A stretch of 64,000 nucleotides of DNA from Acidocella facilis ATCC 35904 (GCF_000687875.1 NZ_JHYG01000003.1:62001-126000); one strand, 5' to 3'; positions 24,911 to 34,449 are shown, numbered from the stretch's first letter. The notes: generated by a model not told the origin, from the sequence alone. Numbers and translations are program-made.

Positions 24911-25602
24911 TGACCAGCATGACCTCGCCCAGCACCAGCACCAGCGGCATTTCCAACGCCTCGGTCGCCGCCTCGACCACCGCGAGCACGGCCTCATCCG
25001 GCAGCGCCGCCAGCCTGACGCAGAATGATTTCCTGCAACTCCTGACAGCGCAGTTGAAATATCAATCGCCAACCTCACCCGCCGACCCGACGCAGATGAC
25101 ACAGGAATTCGCGGCGATTTCGACCGTGGATGGCATCAACCAGCTCAATACCAACCTCACGGGTTTGCAAACCGCGAATAGCGCCGCTCAGCTGGCGCAA
25201 GCCTCGGCGCTGGTGGGGCGGCAGGTGGCGGTCAACGGCAACAGCCTGTTCGCAAACAGCACCGGTAGCGCCACCGGCGCGTTCAACCTACCGAGCGCCA
25301 GCGCCAATACCGATGTCACCATTCTCAACGCCAATGGCAGTGTCGCGGGGACGATGAATCTGGGGGCGCTGCCAGCGGGACAGCAAAGCTTTAAATGGAC
25401 AGGCGGCACCGCCGGCGACAGCTACAGCTATCAGATCAGCGCCGCCAGCGCCAGCGGCGTGCCGATCTCCGCCACGCCCTACACGGTTTACAATGTCCAG
25501 GGCGTCAATCTTACCAACGGCATACCAAGCTTGGATGTCGCCGGCAGCGCCAGCGCATTGCCCGTTTCTTCCGTTCAAACCGTTCTGGGAGCATCTTCAT
25601 GA
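24907..25602 (+). CDS. flgD: Hook cap protein FlgD
   Basis: A 231-aa FlgD, the scaffold under which FlgE assembles. The N-terminal domain has LTQNDFLQLLTAQLKYQSPT, then PADPTQMTQEFAAISTVDGI, the usual signature. The FlgD Ig-like domain follows, with GSVAGTMNLGALPAGQQSFK and WTGGTAGDSYSYQISAASAS. The start overlaps flgC (ATGA) and the stop overlaps flgE (ATGA). Confidence 0.94.
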   Translation: MMTSMTSPSTSTSGISNASVAASTTASTASSGSAASLTQNDFLQLLTAQLKYQSPTSPADPTQMTQEFAAISTVDGINQLNTNLTGLQTANSAAQLAQASALVGRQVAVNGNSLFANSTGSATGAFNLPSASANTDVTILNANGSVAGTMNLGALPAGQQSFKWTGGTAGDSYSYQISAASASGVPISATPYTVYNVQGVNLTNGIPSLDVAGSASALPVSSVQTVLGASS

Positions 25603-26822
25603 CACTGCAAACCGCCTTATCAGGCCTCACAAGCGCCCAGACGGGGCTCAACACCGTTTCAAATAATCTCGCCAATGCCAACACCACGGCCTATAAAAGC
25701 CAAACGGCGTTGTTCCAGGATATTTATCCGAGTAACGCCACCAATACGCCAGGCATCGGCTCGACGTTGGAAGGCATGTCGACGGATCTGACCGAAGGCA
25801 ACCTGACCTCGACTGGCAATTCGCTGGACGCGGCGATTCAAGGCAATGGCTATTTCATCGTCTCCAGCAATGGCGCGCAACAATATACCCGCGACGGTGC
25901 GTTTCAGCTCAGCTCCTCGGGCCAGTTGGAGACGCTGAACGGCTCCAAATTACTGGGCTACGCGACGGTTAATGGTGTGCAGGGCAATACGCTGGGCCCG
26001 ATAACGATCAATACCGGGGCCGTCGCCGCCAACGCCACCAGCACGCTCGGGCTGACGCTGAATTTGAATTCCGGCGACAAGACGATACCCTCCACCACGA
26101 CCTTCAACCCATCTGACCCGACGACCTATAGCGAGAGCACATCCGCCGTCACCTACGATTCGCTGGGCAATGCCAATCGCGTGCAGTTTTACCTGGTGCA
26201 GAACCAGCCCGCGACCAGCGGCGCCACGCCGAGCTGGACGGTTTACGCCCAGCCCGAATTGGCCAACGGCACGAATGTTGGCACGCCGCAGAATTTGACG
26301 ACGCTGGGCTTCTCCACCTCGGGCACGCTCACCTCCGGCAGTCCCGCCACCTTGGCGGTGAATTGGGGAAATGGCGCGGCTGCATCGAATATCGCGATGA
26401 ATTTCACCGGCACCACCTTGGCGGCGCAGAGTTTCGCCGTCGCCGGCATCACCAATAATGGCTATGCGCCGGGCAATTACACGGGCAGCAGCATCTCCGC
26501 CGATGGCTCGGTGCAAGCCAGCTATTCCAACGGGCAGACGCTGAGTGCGGGCAAAATCGCGCTCGCCAATTTCATCAATCCGGAGGGGCTGAATCCGGTC
26601 ACCGGCAATCTTTACGCTGTCACCAACAGCTCAGGCCAGCCAGTGGTGAATACGCCAGGCAGCGGCCAGGCGGGTACGCTCTCCGGTGGCGAGCTGGAAG
26701 CTTCCAATGCCTCCACCTCCTCACTGCTCGTCTCGCTGATTCAGTATCAGCAAGCCTACCAGGCGAACACTTCGGTGATCCAGACCGAGCAGCAGGACAG
26801 CCAGAGGCTGGTGCAGATCTAA
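25599..26822 (+). CDS. flgE: Hook protein FlgE
   Basis: A 407-aa FlgE. It starts MTLQTALSGLTSAQTGLNTV and continues SNNLANANTTAYKSQTALFQ, the rod/hook N-terminal motif. The FlgE D1 segment NGYFIVSSNGAQQYTRDGAF is typical. The C-terminus has EASNASTSSLLVSLIQYQQA followed by YQANTSVIQTEQQDSQRL. The start at 25599 is set by the ATGA overlap with flgD; an in-frame extension upstream to 25395 reads through flgD in another frame and is spurious. Confidence 0.95.
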   Translation: MTLQTALSGLTSAQTGLNTVSNNLANANTTAYKSQTALFQDIYPSNATNTPGIGSTLEGMSTDLTEGNLTSTGNSLDAAIQGNGYFIVSSNGAQQYTRDGAFQLSSSGQLETLNGSKLLGYATVNGVQGNTLGPITINTGAVAANATSTLGLTLNLNSGDKTIPSTTTFNPSDPTTYSESTSAVTYDSLGNANRVQFYLVQNQPATSGATPSWTVYAQPELANGTNVGTPQNLTTLGFSTSGTLTSGSPATLAVNWGNGAAASNIAMNFTGTTLAAQSFAVAGITNNGYAPGNYTGSSISADGSVQASYSNGQTLSAGKIALANFINPEGLNPVTGNLYAVTNSSGQPVVNTPGSGQAGTLSGGELEASNASTSSLLVSLIQYQQAYQANTSVIQTEQQDSQRLVQI

Positions 26823-26836
26823 CAAGGTAGAACCAG

Positions 26837-27580
26837 ATGTATTCGGATTCCCTCTATACCGGCATGGCCGGGCTGCAGGCGATTACCGCGCAGATGCAAG
26901 CCGTGGCCAGCAATCTCGCCAACGCGCAAACCGCTGGCTATGAAGCCGTGCAGGCGGTGACGGATGCGCAGGCCTATAGCGGCAGCAATGCGCCGGTGGG
27001 GGCGGATGCGGCCGTGGAAACGCTGGGGCCGGATCTGAAACCAGGCCCGATGCGCCAGACCGGCGATCCGCTGAATGTTGCCATTGCCGGCGATGGCTGG
27101 CTGCAGGTGCAAACGCCCAGCGGCACGGCCCTGACCCGCAACGGAACCCTCAGCATCTCCGCGGCGGGTCTGCTGACGGATAGTTCCGGCAATCCGATCC
27201 TCGACAATAACGGCACGCCGATCAGCCTTCCACCTTTGACAAAACTGCAAATCGGCGAGGACGGGACGATCTCCGGCATCGCCGCCGGAAATCCCGGCGG
27301 GGATGCGAAAATCTATGGGCGAATCGGCCTGGTTGCCACGCCGTCCGGCAAACTCAGCGCGCTTGGCGGCTCGCTCTACCAGGCCCCGGCGGGAACGAAT
27401 TTAAGCCAGAGCAGCACAGCCTCGCTGCATCAAGGCTACATCAATGACAGCAATGTCGATCCCACCAGCGCGATGATGGAGATGATCGACAGCAGCCGGT
27501 CCTATCAGCTGCAGACGGACCTGATGAAAACCCAAAGCAGTGCCTCGCAGGATCTTAATAATATCTTGGCGCAGGGCTGA
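26837..27580 (+). CDS. flgF: Rod protein FlgF
   Basis: A 247-aa FlgF. It opens MYSDSLYTGMAGLQAITAQM, with QAVASNLANAQTAGYEAVQA as the rod signature. A central AIAGDGWLQVQTPSGTALTR and a C-terminal HQGYINDSNVDPTSAMMEMI, ending near LNNILAQG, complete it. It lies between flgE and flgG, 14 and 29 bp from each. FlgF and FlgG are paralogous; the shorter length and order identify this one as FlgF. Confidence 0.92.
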   Translation: MYSDSLYTGMAGLQAITAQMQAVASNLANAQTAGYEAVQAVTDAQAYSGSNAPVGADAAVETLGPDLKPGPMRQTGDPLNVAIAGDGWLQVQTPSGTALTRNGTLSISAAGLLTDSSGNPILDNNGTPISLPPLTKLQIGEDGTISGIAAGNPGGDAKIYGRIGLVATPSGKLSALGGSLYQAPAGTNLSQSSTASLHQGYINDSNVDPTSAMMEMIDSSRSYQLQTDLMKTQSSASQDLNNILAQG

Positions 27581-27609
27581 TTCGTCATGCCAGAATTTGG
27601 AGCCGCATT

Positions 27610-28404
27610 ATGAACCACGCATTGGACACGATCGCCACCGGCCTCGCCGCCAGCCAGACGATGATGAACACGATCGCGGATAATCTCTCGAACGTGAACA
27701 CGACGGGCTTCAAGTCGGAAACGCCGGAATTTCAAACCCTGCTTTACCAGGATGGCATCCAGCCAGGCGCCAATTCAACCGGCCAGACCGTTTATCCCTC
27801 CGGACTCGAAATCGGGACCGGCGTGAAGGTTGCTTCGGTGAAGGATACCTTGACCCAGGGCGCGTTGACCAGCACTGGCAACCCGCTCGATCTGGCGATC
27901 AACGGCTCCGGTTATTTCCAGGTGCTTCTGCCCAACGGCCAAACCGCCTACACGCGTGACGGCGCGTTTCAGCTCAACGCCACGGGCCAGCTCGTCACCT
28001 CCTCGGGCTATCAGGTCCTACCCAACGTCACCATTCCCAGCAACGCCACCTCGGTGACGATCGGGACGGATGGAACGGTTTCCGTGACATTGCCTGGATC
28101 CTCCACCGCCTCGCAAATCGGCCAGATCCAGCTTGCAAATTTCGTCAATCCGCAAGGGCTGCAGCCGCTGGGTGGGAATCTGTATGCGTCCACGACCTCC
28201 TCGGGCACCGCCGTCAATGGCGCGCCACAGAGCAACGGCCTTGGCTCCGTCAACCAGTCCTATCTCGAAGCCTCGAATGTCGATGTCGTGCAGTCGATGG
28301 TGAACATGATTTCGGCGGAGCGCGCCTACCAGCTCGGCACCCAGGTGGCCAGCGCCATCGATAATCAGCTCAACTATCTGGCGCAGGCGGCTGCTGGCGC
28401 ATGA
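27610..28404 (+). CDS. flgG: Distal rod protein FlgG
   Basis: A 264-aa FlgG. It has the signature ASQTMMNTIADNLSNVNTTG followed by FKSETPEFQTLLYQ, then LAINGSGYFQVLLPNGQTAY, TRDGAFQLNATGQLVTSSGY, and the C-terminal YLEASNVDVVQSMVNMISAE, all strongly FlgG-like. It overlaps flgH by 4 bp. The length (264) agrees with the family. Confidence 0.95.
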   Translation: MNHALDTIATGLAASQTMMNTIADNLSNVNTTGFKSETPEFQTLLYQDGIQPGANSTGQTVYPSGLEIGTGVKVASVKDTLTQGALTSTGNPLDLAINGSGYFQVLLPNGQTAYTRDGAFQLNATGQLVTSSGYQVLPNVTIPSNATSVTIGTDGTVSVTLPGSSTASQIGQIQLANFVNPQGLQPLGGNLYASTTSSGTAVNGAPQSNGLGSVNQSYLEASNVDVVQSMVNMISAERAYQLGTQVASAIDNQLNYLAQAAAGA

Positions 28405-29075
28405 AACGTTTGCTGCCCGTTTTGCTGCTCGCCGGCTGCCAAACGATTGCGGCACCGCCGCCCAGTCTGGTCAAGCCGGCGGCGTTTCCGGTGGCAGCCT
28501 TGCCCCCGCTCGCATCGCAGGACGGGTCGATTTTTCCGGCTTCCACAATGGGCTCACTTTACGAGCCGCGGCGCGATTGGCGGATGGGCGATCTCGTGAC
28601 AATCGACATCGTCACGAGCAGCGCCGCGAGCAATACCGACAACGCCGCTCTGAAACGGACCGGAACGCTCAACGATTCCATGACGAGTTTCATGGGAATC
28701 CCGATGAGCTTTGGCCATATCAATGGCGGCAGCCTGGCACCTTCCATCGGTGCCACCTCCGATCAGGAATATACCGGAACCGGCGCGGCGAGTGCGGCGA
28801 ATAATATTTCCGGTCAGGTCGAGGCGGTTGTCACCCATGTCGACGCCAATGGCATTCTCACTCTTGAAGGCCGAACCAACGTGAATATCAACGGCAATGT
28901 GATTTCCATCGTCGTCACCGGCTATGCCAGCCCGGACGATATCGCCGCCAATACCACCATCAGCTCGAATCAGGTCGCCGATATGAATGTGCAATATGTC
29001 GGCATCGGGCCGATCAACGGCGCGCATCAGCTGCCTTGGCTGCAGCGCGTCCTCAACAAGATTGCGCCATTCTGA
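28401..29075 (+). CDS. flgH: L-ring lipoprotein FlgH
   Basis: A 224-aa FlgH, the outer-membrane bushing. The lipoprotein signal MKRLLPVLLLAGCQ has lipobox LAGC with Cys13 as the lipidated residue. Family motifs include GSLYEPRRDWRMGDLVTIDI, ANNISGQVEAVVTHVDANGI and LTLEGRTNVNINGNVISIVV, then VADMNVQYVGIGPINGAHQL. It overlaps flgG by 4 bp and flgI by 1 bp (TGATG). Confidence 0.95.
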   Translation: MKRLLPVLLLAGCQTIAAPPPSLVKPAAFPVAALPPLASQDGSIFPASTMGSLYEPRRDWRMGDLVTIDIVTSSAASNTDNAALKRTGTLNDSMTSFMGIPMSFGHINGGSLAPSIGATSDQEYTGTGAASAANNISGQVEAVVTHVDANGILTLEGRTNVNINGNVISIVVTGYASPDDIAANTTISSNQVADMNVQYVGIGPINGAHQLPWLQRVLNKIAPF

Positions 29076-30175
29076 TGCGAATCTGCGCCGCAACTCTCCT
29101 GGCTCTCCTGGTGTTTGGCGGCAAGGCCTTCGCCGCCGGCGATGCGACGACCATCGGCCAGCTGGTGTCCGTCGCCGGCGCGCCCAGCAACCAGCTTTAT
29201 GGCTACGGGCTGGTTGTCGGCCTACCCGGCACGGGCGACCAGACGACCCAGGTTCCCTACACGCAGCAATCCATCCTCAACATGCTGCGCAATATGGGCA
29301 TCGCCTTGCCAAATGTCTCAACCATGCAGCCCAACGATGTCGCCTCCGTGATGGTGACGGCGGAAGTTCCCGCCTTCGCGCATTCCGGCCAGCATGCGGA
29401 TGTCACCGTCTCCGCGGTCGGGAATGCAACGTCATTGGCTGGTGGCGTGTTATTGCCAACCCCGTTGCGCGGCGGCAATGGCGTTGTCTATGCCCAGGCG
29501 CAGGGGCCGCTGCTGGTCAGCGGATTCGCCGCGAGTGCCGGCGGAACATCCGCCAGCGTGAATGTGCCGACAGTCGGCACCTTGCCCGGCGGCGCCATCC
29601 TGGCCACGACGATTCCCGCCACCTACGCGATCAACGGCGCATCCGCGTTGCTGCTCAACCAGCCCAGCTATCAGACCGCCCAGCAGATCGCGGATGTCAT
29701 CAATCGCTATGATGCGGGCTCGGCCACAGCCGTTTCGCCCGGTGAGGTCGATCTCTCCGCCCAGGGCCAGGATGCGATGCGCTTCATGGCCAATGTGCTC
29801 GCCTTGCCGATCACCCCGGTCGGGCAGGCGCCGACCATCGTGGTCGATGCGCAAAGCGGTACCATCGTAATGAATGCCGGGGTCACGCTGGGCCCGGCCG
29901 TTGTCAGCCATGGCGATCTGACCGTGACCATCCAGACGCAAAATAGCGTGAGCCAACCAGGGCCGTTTTCCAATGGCTCGACCGTCGGTGTCCGCAATAC
30001 CGCGGTCAACGCCAAGCAGAGCAAGGCGCAGGTCATCAACCTGCCACGCGCCGCAACGCTGCAGGATGTGGCCGCGGCGTTGAATGCGGTGGGCGCCACC
30101 CCGCAAGATTTGATCGCCATCATCCAGGCGCTGAAGCAAGCCGGCGCCATCAACGGAACCATCAAGGTGATATGA
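29075..30175 (+). CDS. flgI: P-ring protein FlgI
   Basis: A 366-aa FlgI with a cleavable signal peptide (MRICAATLLALLVFGGKAFA). The N-terminal motif NQLYGYGLVVGLPGTGDQTT is diagnostic. Other conserved segments are DVASVMVTAEVPAFAHSGQH, ADVTVSAVGNATSLAGGVLL and the C-terminal AATLQDVAAALNAVGATPQD. The start at 29075 overlaps the flgH stop (TGATG) and puts the signal peptide at the N-terminus; an extension to 29036 would spoil it. FlgI needs FlgA (4462-5154). Confidence 0.95.
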   Translation: MRICAATLLALLVFGGKAFAAGDATTIGQLVSVAGAPSNQLYGYGLVVGLPGTGDQTTQVPYTQQSILNMLRNMGIALPNVSTMQPNDVASVMVTAEVPAFAHSGQHADVTVSAVGNATSLAGGVLLPTPLRGGNGVVYAQAQGPLLVSGFAASAGGTSASVNVPTVGTLPGGAILATTIPATYAINGASALLLNQPSYQTAQQIADVINRYDAGSATAVSPGEVDLSAQGQDAMRFMANVLALPITPVGQAPTIVVDAQSGTIVMNAGVTLGPAVVSHGDLTVTIQTQNSVSQPGPFSNGSTVGVRNTAVNAKQSKAQVINLPRAATLQDVAAALNAVGATPQDLIAIIQALKQAGAINGTIKVI

Positions 30176-31038
30176 TGATCGAGGCACGGACCACCCTAAA
30201 TGCCGCCAACCCCGCGCCTACCAGGCCGACGCAGAAGGAGGCGATGCAGCATCTGACTGGGTTGCTCTGGTATCAGATGCTCAGCACGCTGAATGAAACC
30301 GGCATGGATGCGTCCACGCTGGGCCAGGGTGGCAGCGATTTTCAGAGCATGTTCCTGTGGAATCTCGCGCAGAATGATTTCGGCAAATATGATGCCCGGC
30401 TGCTGCAGGCGGCGCAGCGCCAGATTGGCGGACAGGTGCTGCAGACCCCGGCTCTCGCCGCCTCAACCGCTTCCGTGCTTGCCGCCATGGGGGTGCCGGC
30501 GCCGGTCAATGAAACCCCGCTGGCGCCGCCGCCCCAGCTAACGACCGGATCTGAACAAGAGCTGGATCAGGCGACGAGTTTTGCCAAATCCATCTGGCCG
30601 CAAATCACCGCGGCCGCGCAGGCTCTTGGGGTGCCTGCTGTGGCGGTGCTGGCGCAAACGGCATTGGAAACCGGGTGGGGGGCCGCGGCACCCGGCCATA
30701 ATCTGTTCGGCATCAAGGCCGGGCCTGGCCAATCCGGCAGCCTGCGGGCGACGCATGAAATGCAGAATGGCGTAGCCGTCGCGCAGGACGCGGAATTTCG
30801 CGATTATGCCGATTCCACCACCAGTGTTTCGGATTATGTCGGCTTGATCCAGTCCAACTATCAGAGCGCTACGGGCCAGGGCAGCGTCGCGGGATTCGCG
30901 CGAGCCCTGCAAGATGGCGGGTACGCGACGGACGATCAATATGCGGAAAAAATCATGAAAATCGCGCAATCGCCTTTGATGAGCGCGGTGCTGCAATCGG
31001 TCGGTGCATCATCTTCGAATAGCGGAGCGCAACCATGA
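30172..31038 (+). CDS. flgJ: FlgJ, rod cap with peptidoglycan hydrolase domain
   Basis: A 288-aa bifunctional FlgJ. Residues about 20-85 are the rod-binding domain (LTGLLWYQMLSTLNETGMDA, then MFLWNLAQNDFGKYDARLLQ). Residues about 130-275 are a glucosaminidase domain that opens peptidoglycan for the rod: ILAQTALETGWG-type region (VLAQTALETGWGAAAPGHNL, with the catalytic Glu), then FGIKAGPGQSGS, FRDYADSTTSVSDYVGLIQS and YAEKIMKIAQSP. Several well-studied alphaproteobacterial FlgJ proteins lack this hydrolase domain and use a separate SltF; the two-domain form here is like that of gammaproteobacteria. Overlaps flgI and flgK by 4 bp. Confidence 0.93.
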   Translation: MMIEARTTLNAANPAPTRPTQKEAMQHLTGLLWYQMLSTLNETGMDASTLGQGGSDFQSMFLWNLAQNDFGKYDARLLQAAQRQIGGQVLQTPALAASTASVLAAMGVPAPVNETPLAPPPQLTTGSEQELDQATSFAKSIWPQITAAAQALGVPAVAVLAQTALETGWGAAAPGHNLFGIKAGPGQSGSLRATHEMQNGVAVAQDAEFRDYADSTTSVSDYVGLIQSNYQSATGQGSVAGFARALQDGGYATDDQYAEKIMKIAQSPLMSAVLQSVGASSSNSGAQP

Positions 31039-32969
31039 GTGGTCTCACCAACGCCGTTAATGCCGCACTATCTGGCCTTCAATTATTTGAGGCCGGCATT
31101 TCGACAGTTTCCAATAACCTCGCCAACGCCAATGCCGCTGGCTACACCGTTGAAAACGTCAACGCGCAAACGGCGCAGGCGGCGGCCGGGCAGCCAGGCG
31201 CGGGGGTGTTGCCAGCGCAGATCACCCGCGCCGCCTCGGGCTTCGCGGCCTCCCAGCTGCGAACCGCCAACAGCGCCAGCGCTGCCGCCAGCGCACAATC
31301 CACGGCGTTGACCGGCATTTCCAACGCCCTGACCAATAACGGCAATGTGCAGACGGCGATTAACCAATTTTTCTCCGATATTGGCAGCCTCGCCGCCAGC
31401 CCTTCAAGTTCCGCGCTGCGCCAGACGGTTTTGTCGGACGCCGGCAATGTCGTCGGAACCTTCCAGACCGCCGCGACCAGCATTGCCAGCGTTGTCTCCG
31501 GTCAGCAGACCGGCCTGAGCTCGAATGTCACCGCCGCCAACCAGATTTTGCAGCAGCTCAGCACTTTGAACAAATCCCTGCAAACCGCGCCAAATTCACC
31601 GAGTCTGCTGGACCAGCGTGATTCCGCCTTGAATGCGTTGTCACACTATCTGCCGGTGAATATTATCCCGCAAAGCGATGGCGGGGTGGTGGTGGCTACG
31701 GGCGGCACCGTGCTGGTGGATCAAAGCGGCGTGCAGGCGCTGGCGGTGGCGGAAAACGCGAACGGCCAAACCACGCTCACCGCCGGCAATAACCAGATGA
31801 AGCTGACGCTGGGCGAATCCGATGGATCGCTCGGCGCCACCCTTGCCAACATCGCTGCGGGCGGGCAGGCGACGCAGTCTCTCAGCGCTTTGGCAGCGGT
31901 ATTTTCAGCGCAGGTGAACACCGCGCAGGCGCAGGGGCTGACGCCAACCGGCACCAGCGGCACGCCGATTTTTTCTGTCCCGGCGCCCAGCGTCGCGCCC
32001 AGCGGCGGCAATAGCGGCAGCGCCGTCATCACGGCGAGCCTGAGCAATGAAGCCGCGCTGCCGGCGAATGGCGGGCCCTTCACCTTGACCTACAACAGCA
32101 CAAGCGGCTGGAGCGCCGTGGATCAAGCCAACGGCCAGAGCTACATTGTAAGCGGCACGCCGCCGGCTTTTGCCGGGCTGGCGCTGAGCATCTCCGGCAC
32201 CGCCAATAATGGCGACAGCTTCACCGTCAATCCCGCCCCGGGTGCCGCCAATGCCATTGCCGTCGCCGCGACGACCCCCAACGATATCGCCGCCGCCGAC
32301 CCTTATGTCGCGACCAACGGGACGCTGCAAACAGATGGTTCTGTTATCAACAAGAATGCCGGGACCATCAATGTCGGCACGGATTCGGTAACCTCCAGCC
32401 CCGCCAGCGGCAGCGCCGTGGTGCCGGCCAGCTATTACGGGCAAAATCTTCTGCTCACCTTTACCTCCGCCAGCGCCTATAATGTTTCCACCCTTGCCAG
32501 TCCCGGCACCATCATCGCCAGCGGCACGCTGGGCAGCAATGGCGGCAATGTCGCGGTGGCCTACCCGTCCGGTCTGGCGTCCGGGCAATATTGGAATTTG
32601 CCACTCACCGGCGCGCCGGTGGCGGGAGACACGTTGAGCCTCAGCCCCGGCGGCAGTGCCAGCGGCAGCAATGCGCAGCGCCTTGCCAATCTATGGACCG
32701 CGACCGGAACCACCAGTTCCGGCACGCTGGAGCAAAGCTTCGTTGGATTATCGACGGATTTGGGCGCCAACGCCGCCGCCGCGCAGGCGCTGGCGACATC
32801 GACAGGCTCGCAGGTTACCACCGCCACCAGCAACCTCGCCACCATCGCCGGGGTGAATAGCGACCAGCAGGCGGTGTTGATGACGAATTACGAGCAAGCC
32901 TACCAGGCGGCGGCAAAGGCCATCAGCGCCGCCAACACCATGTTTGATTCATTGTTAAACGCGATTTGA
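31035..32969 (+). CDS. flgK: Hook-filament junction protein FlgK (HAP1)
   Basis: A 644-aa FlgK. The N-terminus has AALSGLQLFEAGISTVSNNL and ANANAAGYTVENVNAQTAQA, the hook/rod motif. The middle has the FlgK pattern PSLLDQRDSALNALSHYLPV. The C-terminus has IAGVNSDQQAVLMTNYEQAY followed by QAAAKAISAANTMFDSLLNA, typical of HAP1. The central variable domain is Ala/Gly/Ser/Thr-rich. It joins hook to FlgL. It overlaps flgJ by 4 bp. Confidence 0.95.
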   Translation: MSGLTNAVNAALSGLQLFEAGISTVSNNLANANAAGYTVENVNAQTAQAAAGQPGAGVLPAQITRAASGFAASQLRTANSASAAASAQSTALTGISNALTNNGNVQTAINQFFSDIGSLAASPSSSALRQTVLSDAGNVVGTFQTAATSIASVVSGQQTGLSSNVTAANQILQQLSTLNKSLQTAPNSPSLLDQRDSALNALSHYLPVNIIPQSDGGVVVATGGTVLVDQSGVQALAVAENANGQTTLTAGNNQMKLTLGESDGSLGATLANIAAGGQATQSLSALAAVFSAQVNTAQAQGLTPTGTSGTPIFSVPAPSVAPSGGNSGSAVITASLSNEAALPANGGPFTLTYNSTSGWSAVDQANGQSYIVSGTPPAFAGLALSISGTANNGDSFTVNPAPGAANAIAVAATTPNDIAAADPYVATNGTLQTDGSVINKNAGTINVGTDSVTSSPASGSAVVPASYYGQNLLLTFTSASAYNVSTLASPGTIIASGTLGSNGGNVAVAYPSGLASGQYWNLPLTGAPVAGDTLSLSPGGSASGSNAQRLANLWTATGTTSSGTLEQSFVGLSTDLGANAAAAQALATSTGSQVTTATSNLATIAGVNSDQQAVLMTNYEQAYQAAAKAISAANTMFDSLLNAI

Positions 32970-32978
32970 GGAGCTGCG

Positions 32979-33449
32979 ATGAAGAAGATCATTCTCGGCG
33001 CGGTCGCCGCGCTGGTGCTCGTGGGTGGCGGCGGTGGCGGTGCGCTGGTCTATATGAAAATGACCGGCCACCACAGCCCCCCCGCCCATCCGAAACCCCC
33101 GCCGCCGAAGCCGCTCCTCTTTGGCACGCTGGAGAATATGGTGGTGAGCGTGCCGCTGGATTCCAGCGCCCAGGCCGGGCAGGGCTTCGTGCAGATTTCC
33201 ATCCAATACGCCACCACGGATCAGAAGGCGATCGACAGTTTCAACGCGCTGCTGCCGATCATCAAGGCGGAGACGATCACGCTTTTGATGAAGCAGACGG
33301 CGAAGCAGCTGATGGACCCTTCCACCCATGATTCGCTGACAAAAACCTGCGTCACCCTCGCCAACCAGGTGCTGGACAAAAATGCCGGCTTCACCCCGCC
33401 GGACCCGTTCACCGCCGCCTACATCACCAACATCGTGCAACAGGATTGA
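32979..33449 (+). CDS. fliL: FliL, stator-associated membrane protein
   Basis: A 156-aa FliL: a short cytoplasmic start, one membrane helix (IILGAVAALVLVGGGGGGAL), a Pro-rich linker, then a periplasmic domain (about residues 45-150). The latter includes FGTLENMVVSVPLDSSAQAG and a run of helices ending FTAAYITNIVQQD. FliL forms rings around stators and supports torque. A GAGGAG ribosome site lies before the start. Confidence 0.85.
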   Translation: MKKIILGAVAALVLVGGGGGGALVYMKMTGHHSPPAHPKPPPPKPLLFGTLENMVVSVPLDSSAQAGQGFVQISIQYATTDQKAIDSFNALLPIIKAETITLLMKQTAKQLMDPSTHDSLTKTCVTLANQVLDKNAGFTPPDPFTAAYITNIVQQD

Positions 33450-33455
33450 GCCAAA

Positions 33456-33725
33456 ATGGGCACGGAAACAATTTCCGCTGCGGCTTCCACCATCGCGACA
33501 TTACTGATCCTCCTGGGCTGCCTCGCGGCGGGCGCTTTTCTGCTGCGGCGTCTGCGCGCCAGGGCCGCGCCGGCGGCGGCGAATATGCCGCTCGCCATTC
33601 TTGCCGCCCGGGCGCTGGGCGGGCAGCAAAGTCTCGTCATCGCGCAAGCGGGCGGGCAGGTGTTGCTGCTCGGCGTCGGGCGCGGCGGGATCGCTCTGCT
33701 CAGCCGGCTCGATGCCGATGAATAA
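33456..33725 (+). CDS. fliO: FliO, export gate assembly factor
   Basis: An 89-aa protein with one N-terminal membrane helix (STIATLLILLGCLAAGAFLL) and a compact cytoplasmic domain (LAILAARALGGQQSLVIAQA, GGQVLLLGVGRGGIALLSRL) matching the FliO pattern 'v....lg....l.vv....e.lLlGvt...i.lL..l'. FliO helps FliP assemble. Its 3' end overlaps the fliP start. Confidence 0.85.
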   Translation: MGTETISAAASTIATLLILLGCLAAGAFLLRRLRARAAPAAANMPLAILAARALGGQQSLVIAQAGGQVLLLGVGRGGIALLSRLDADE

Positions 33726-34449
33726 GCCCCTGGCCTATGCCGCGCCGCTGCTGCTGGCCGGCGCCGCACATGCCGCGCCGGCGGGGCTCACCATCGTCAA
33801 CACGCTCGCGAAGAATGGCGGTGAAGCCTACTCGCTGGATGTGCAGAGCCTGCTGGTCATCACCGCGCTCGCCTTCCTGCCCGGGTTGATCCTGCTGATG
33901 ACGAGCTTCACTCGCATCATCATCGTCCTCTCCATCATGCGCCAGGCGATCGGGCTGCAAACCACGCCGCCCAACATGGTGCTGGCCGCCTTGGCCTTGG
34001 CGCTCTCCGTCTTCGTCATGCGCGGCGTCATCCAGCAGGAGCAGGACAAGGCCTTGCAGCCTTATCTCGCCGGGCAGATCACCTTCTCCGAGGCCATCGC
34101 CGCCGCGCAGCCGCCGGAGCGCGATTTCATGCTTGCCCAAACCCGCAAGGCGCCGCTGCATCTGTTCGTCGATCTCTCGGGCCAGCATTATGCCGCGCCG
34201 CGCGATGTCCCCTTCACCGTGCTGGTTCCCGCCTTCGCCACCTCGGAGCTGGAGACGGCCTTTCAGATCGGTTTTCTGGTCTATATCCCGTTCGTGCTGA
34301 TCGATCTCGCGGTCGCCTCCATCCTGATGTCGCTGGGCATGATCATGGTCTCGCCCACGCTGATCTCCTTGCCGCTGAAATTGCTGGTCTTTGTCTCCAT
34401 CCATGGCTGGGTGCTGGTTTTGGGCACGCTGGCCAATAGTTTCGGTTGA
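33718..34449 (+). CDS. fliP: Export gate protein FliP
   Basis: A 243-aa FliP. It has a signal peptide (KPLAYAAPLLLAGAAHAAPA), then VQSLLVITALAFLPGLILLM, TSFTRIIIVLSIMRQAIGLQ and TTPPNMVLAALALALSVFVM, and the C-terminal LIDLAVASILMSLGMIMVSP with LISLPLKLLVFVSIHGWVLV, all diagnostic. Start: ATG at 33718, 8 bp before the fliO stop codon ends; ATG at 33712 is an alternative. It forms the 5:4:1 FliP-FliQ-FliR gate with the next two genes. Confidence 0.95.
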   Translation: MNKPLAYAAPLLLAGAAHAAPAGLTIVNTLAKNGGEAYSLDVQSLLVITALAFLPGLILLMTSFTRIIIVLSIMRQAIGLQTTPPNMVLAALALALSVFVMRGVIQQEQDKALQPYLAGQITFSEAIAAAQPPERDFMLAQTRKAPLHLFVDLSGQHYAAPRDVPFTVLVPAFATSELETAFQIGFLVYIPFVLIDLAVASILMSLGMIMVSPTLISLPLKLLVFVSIHGWVLVLGTLANSFG

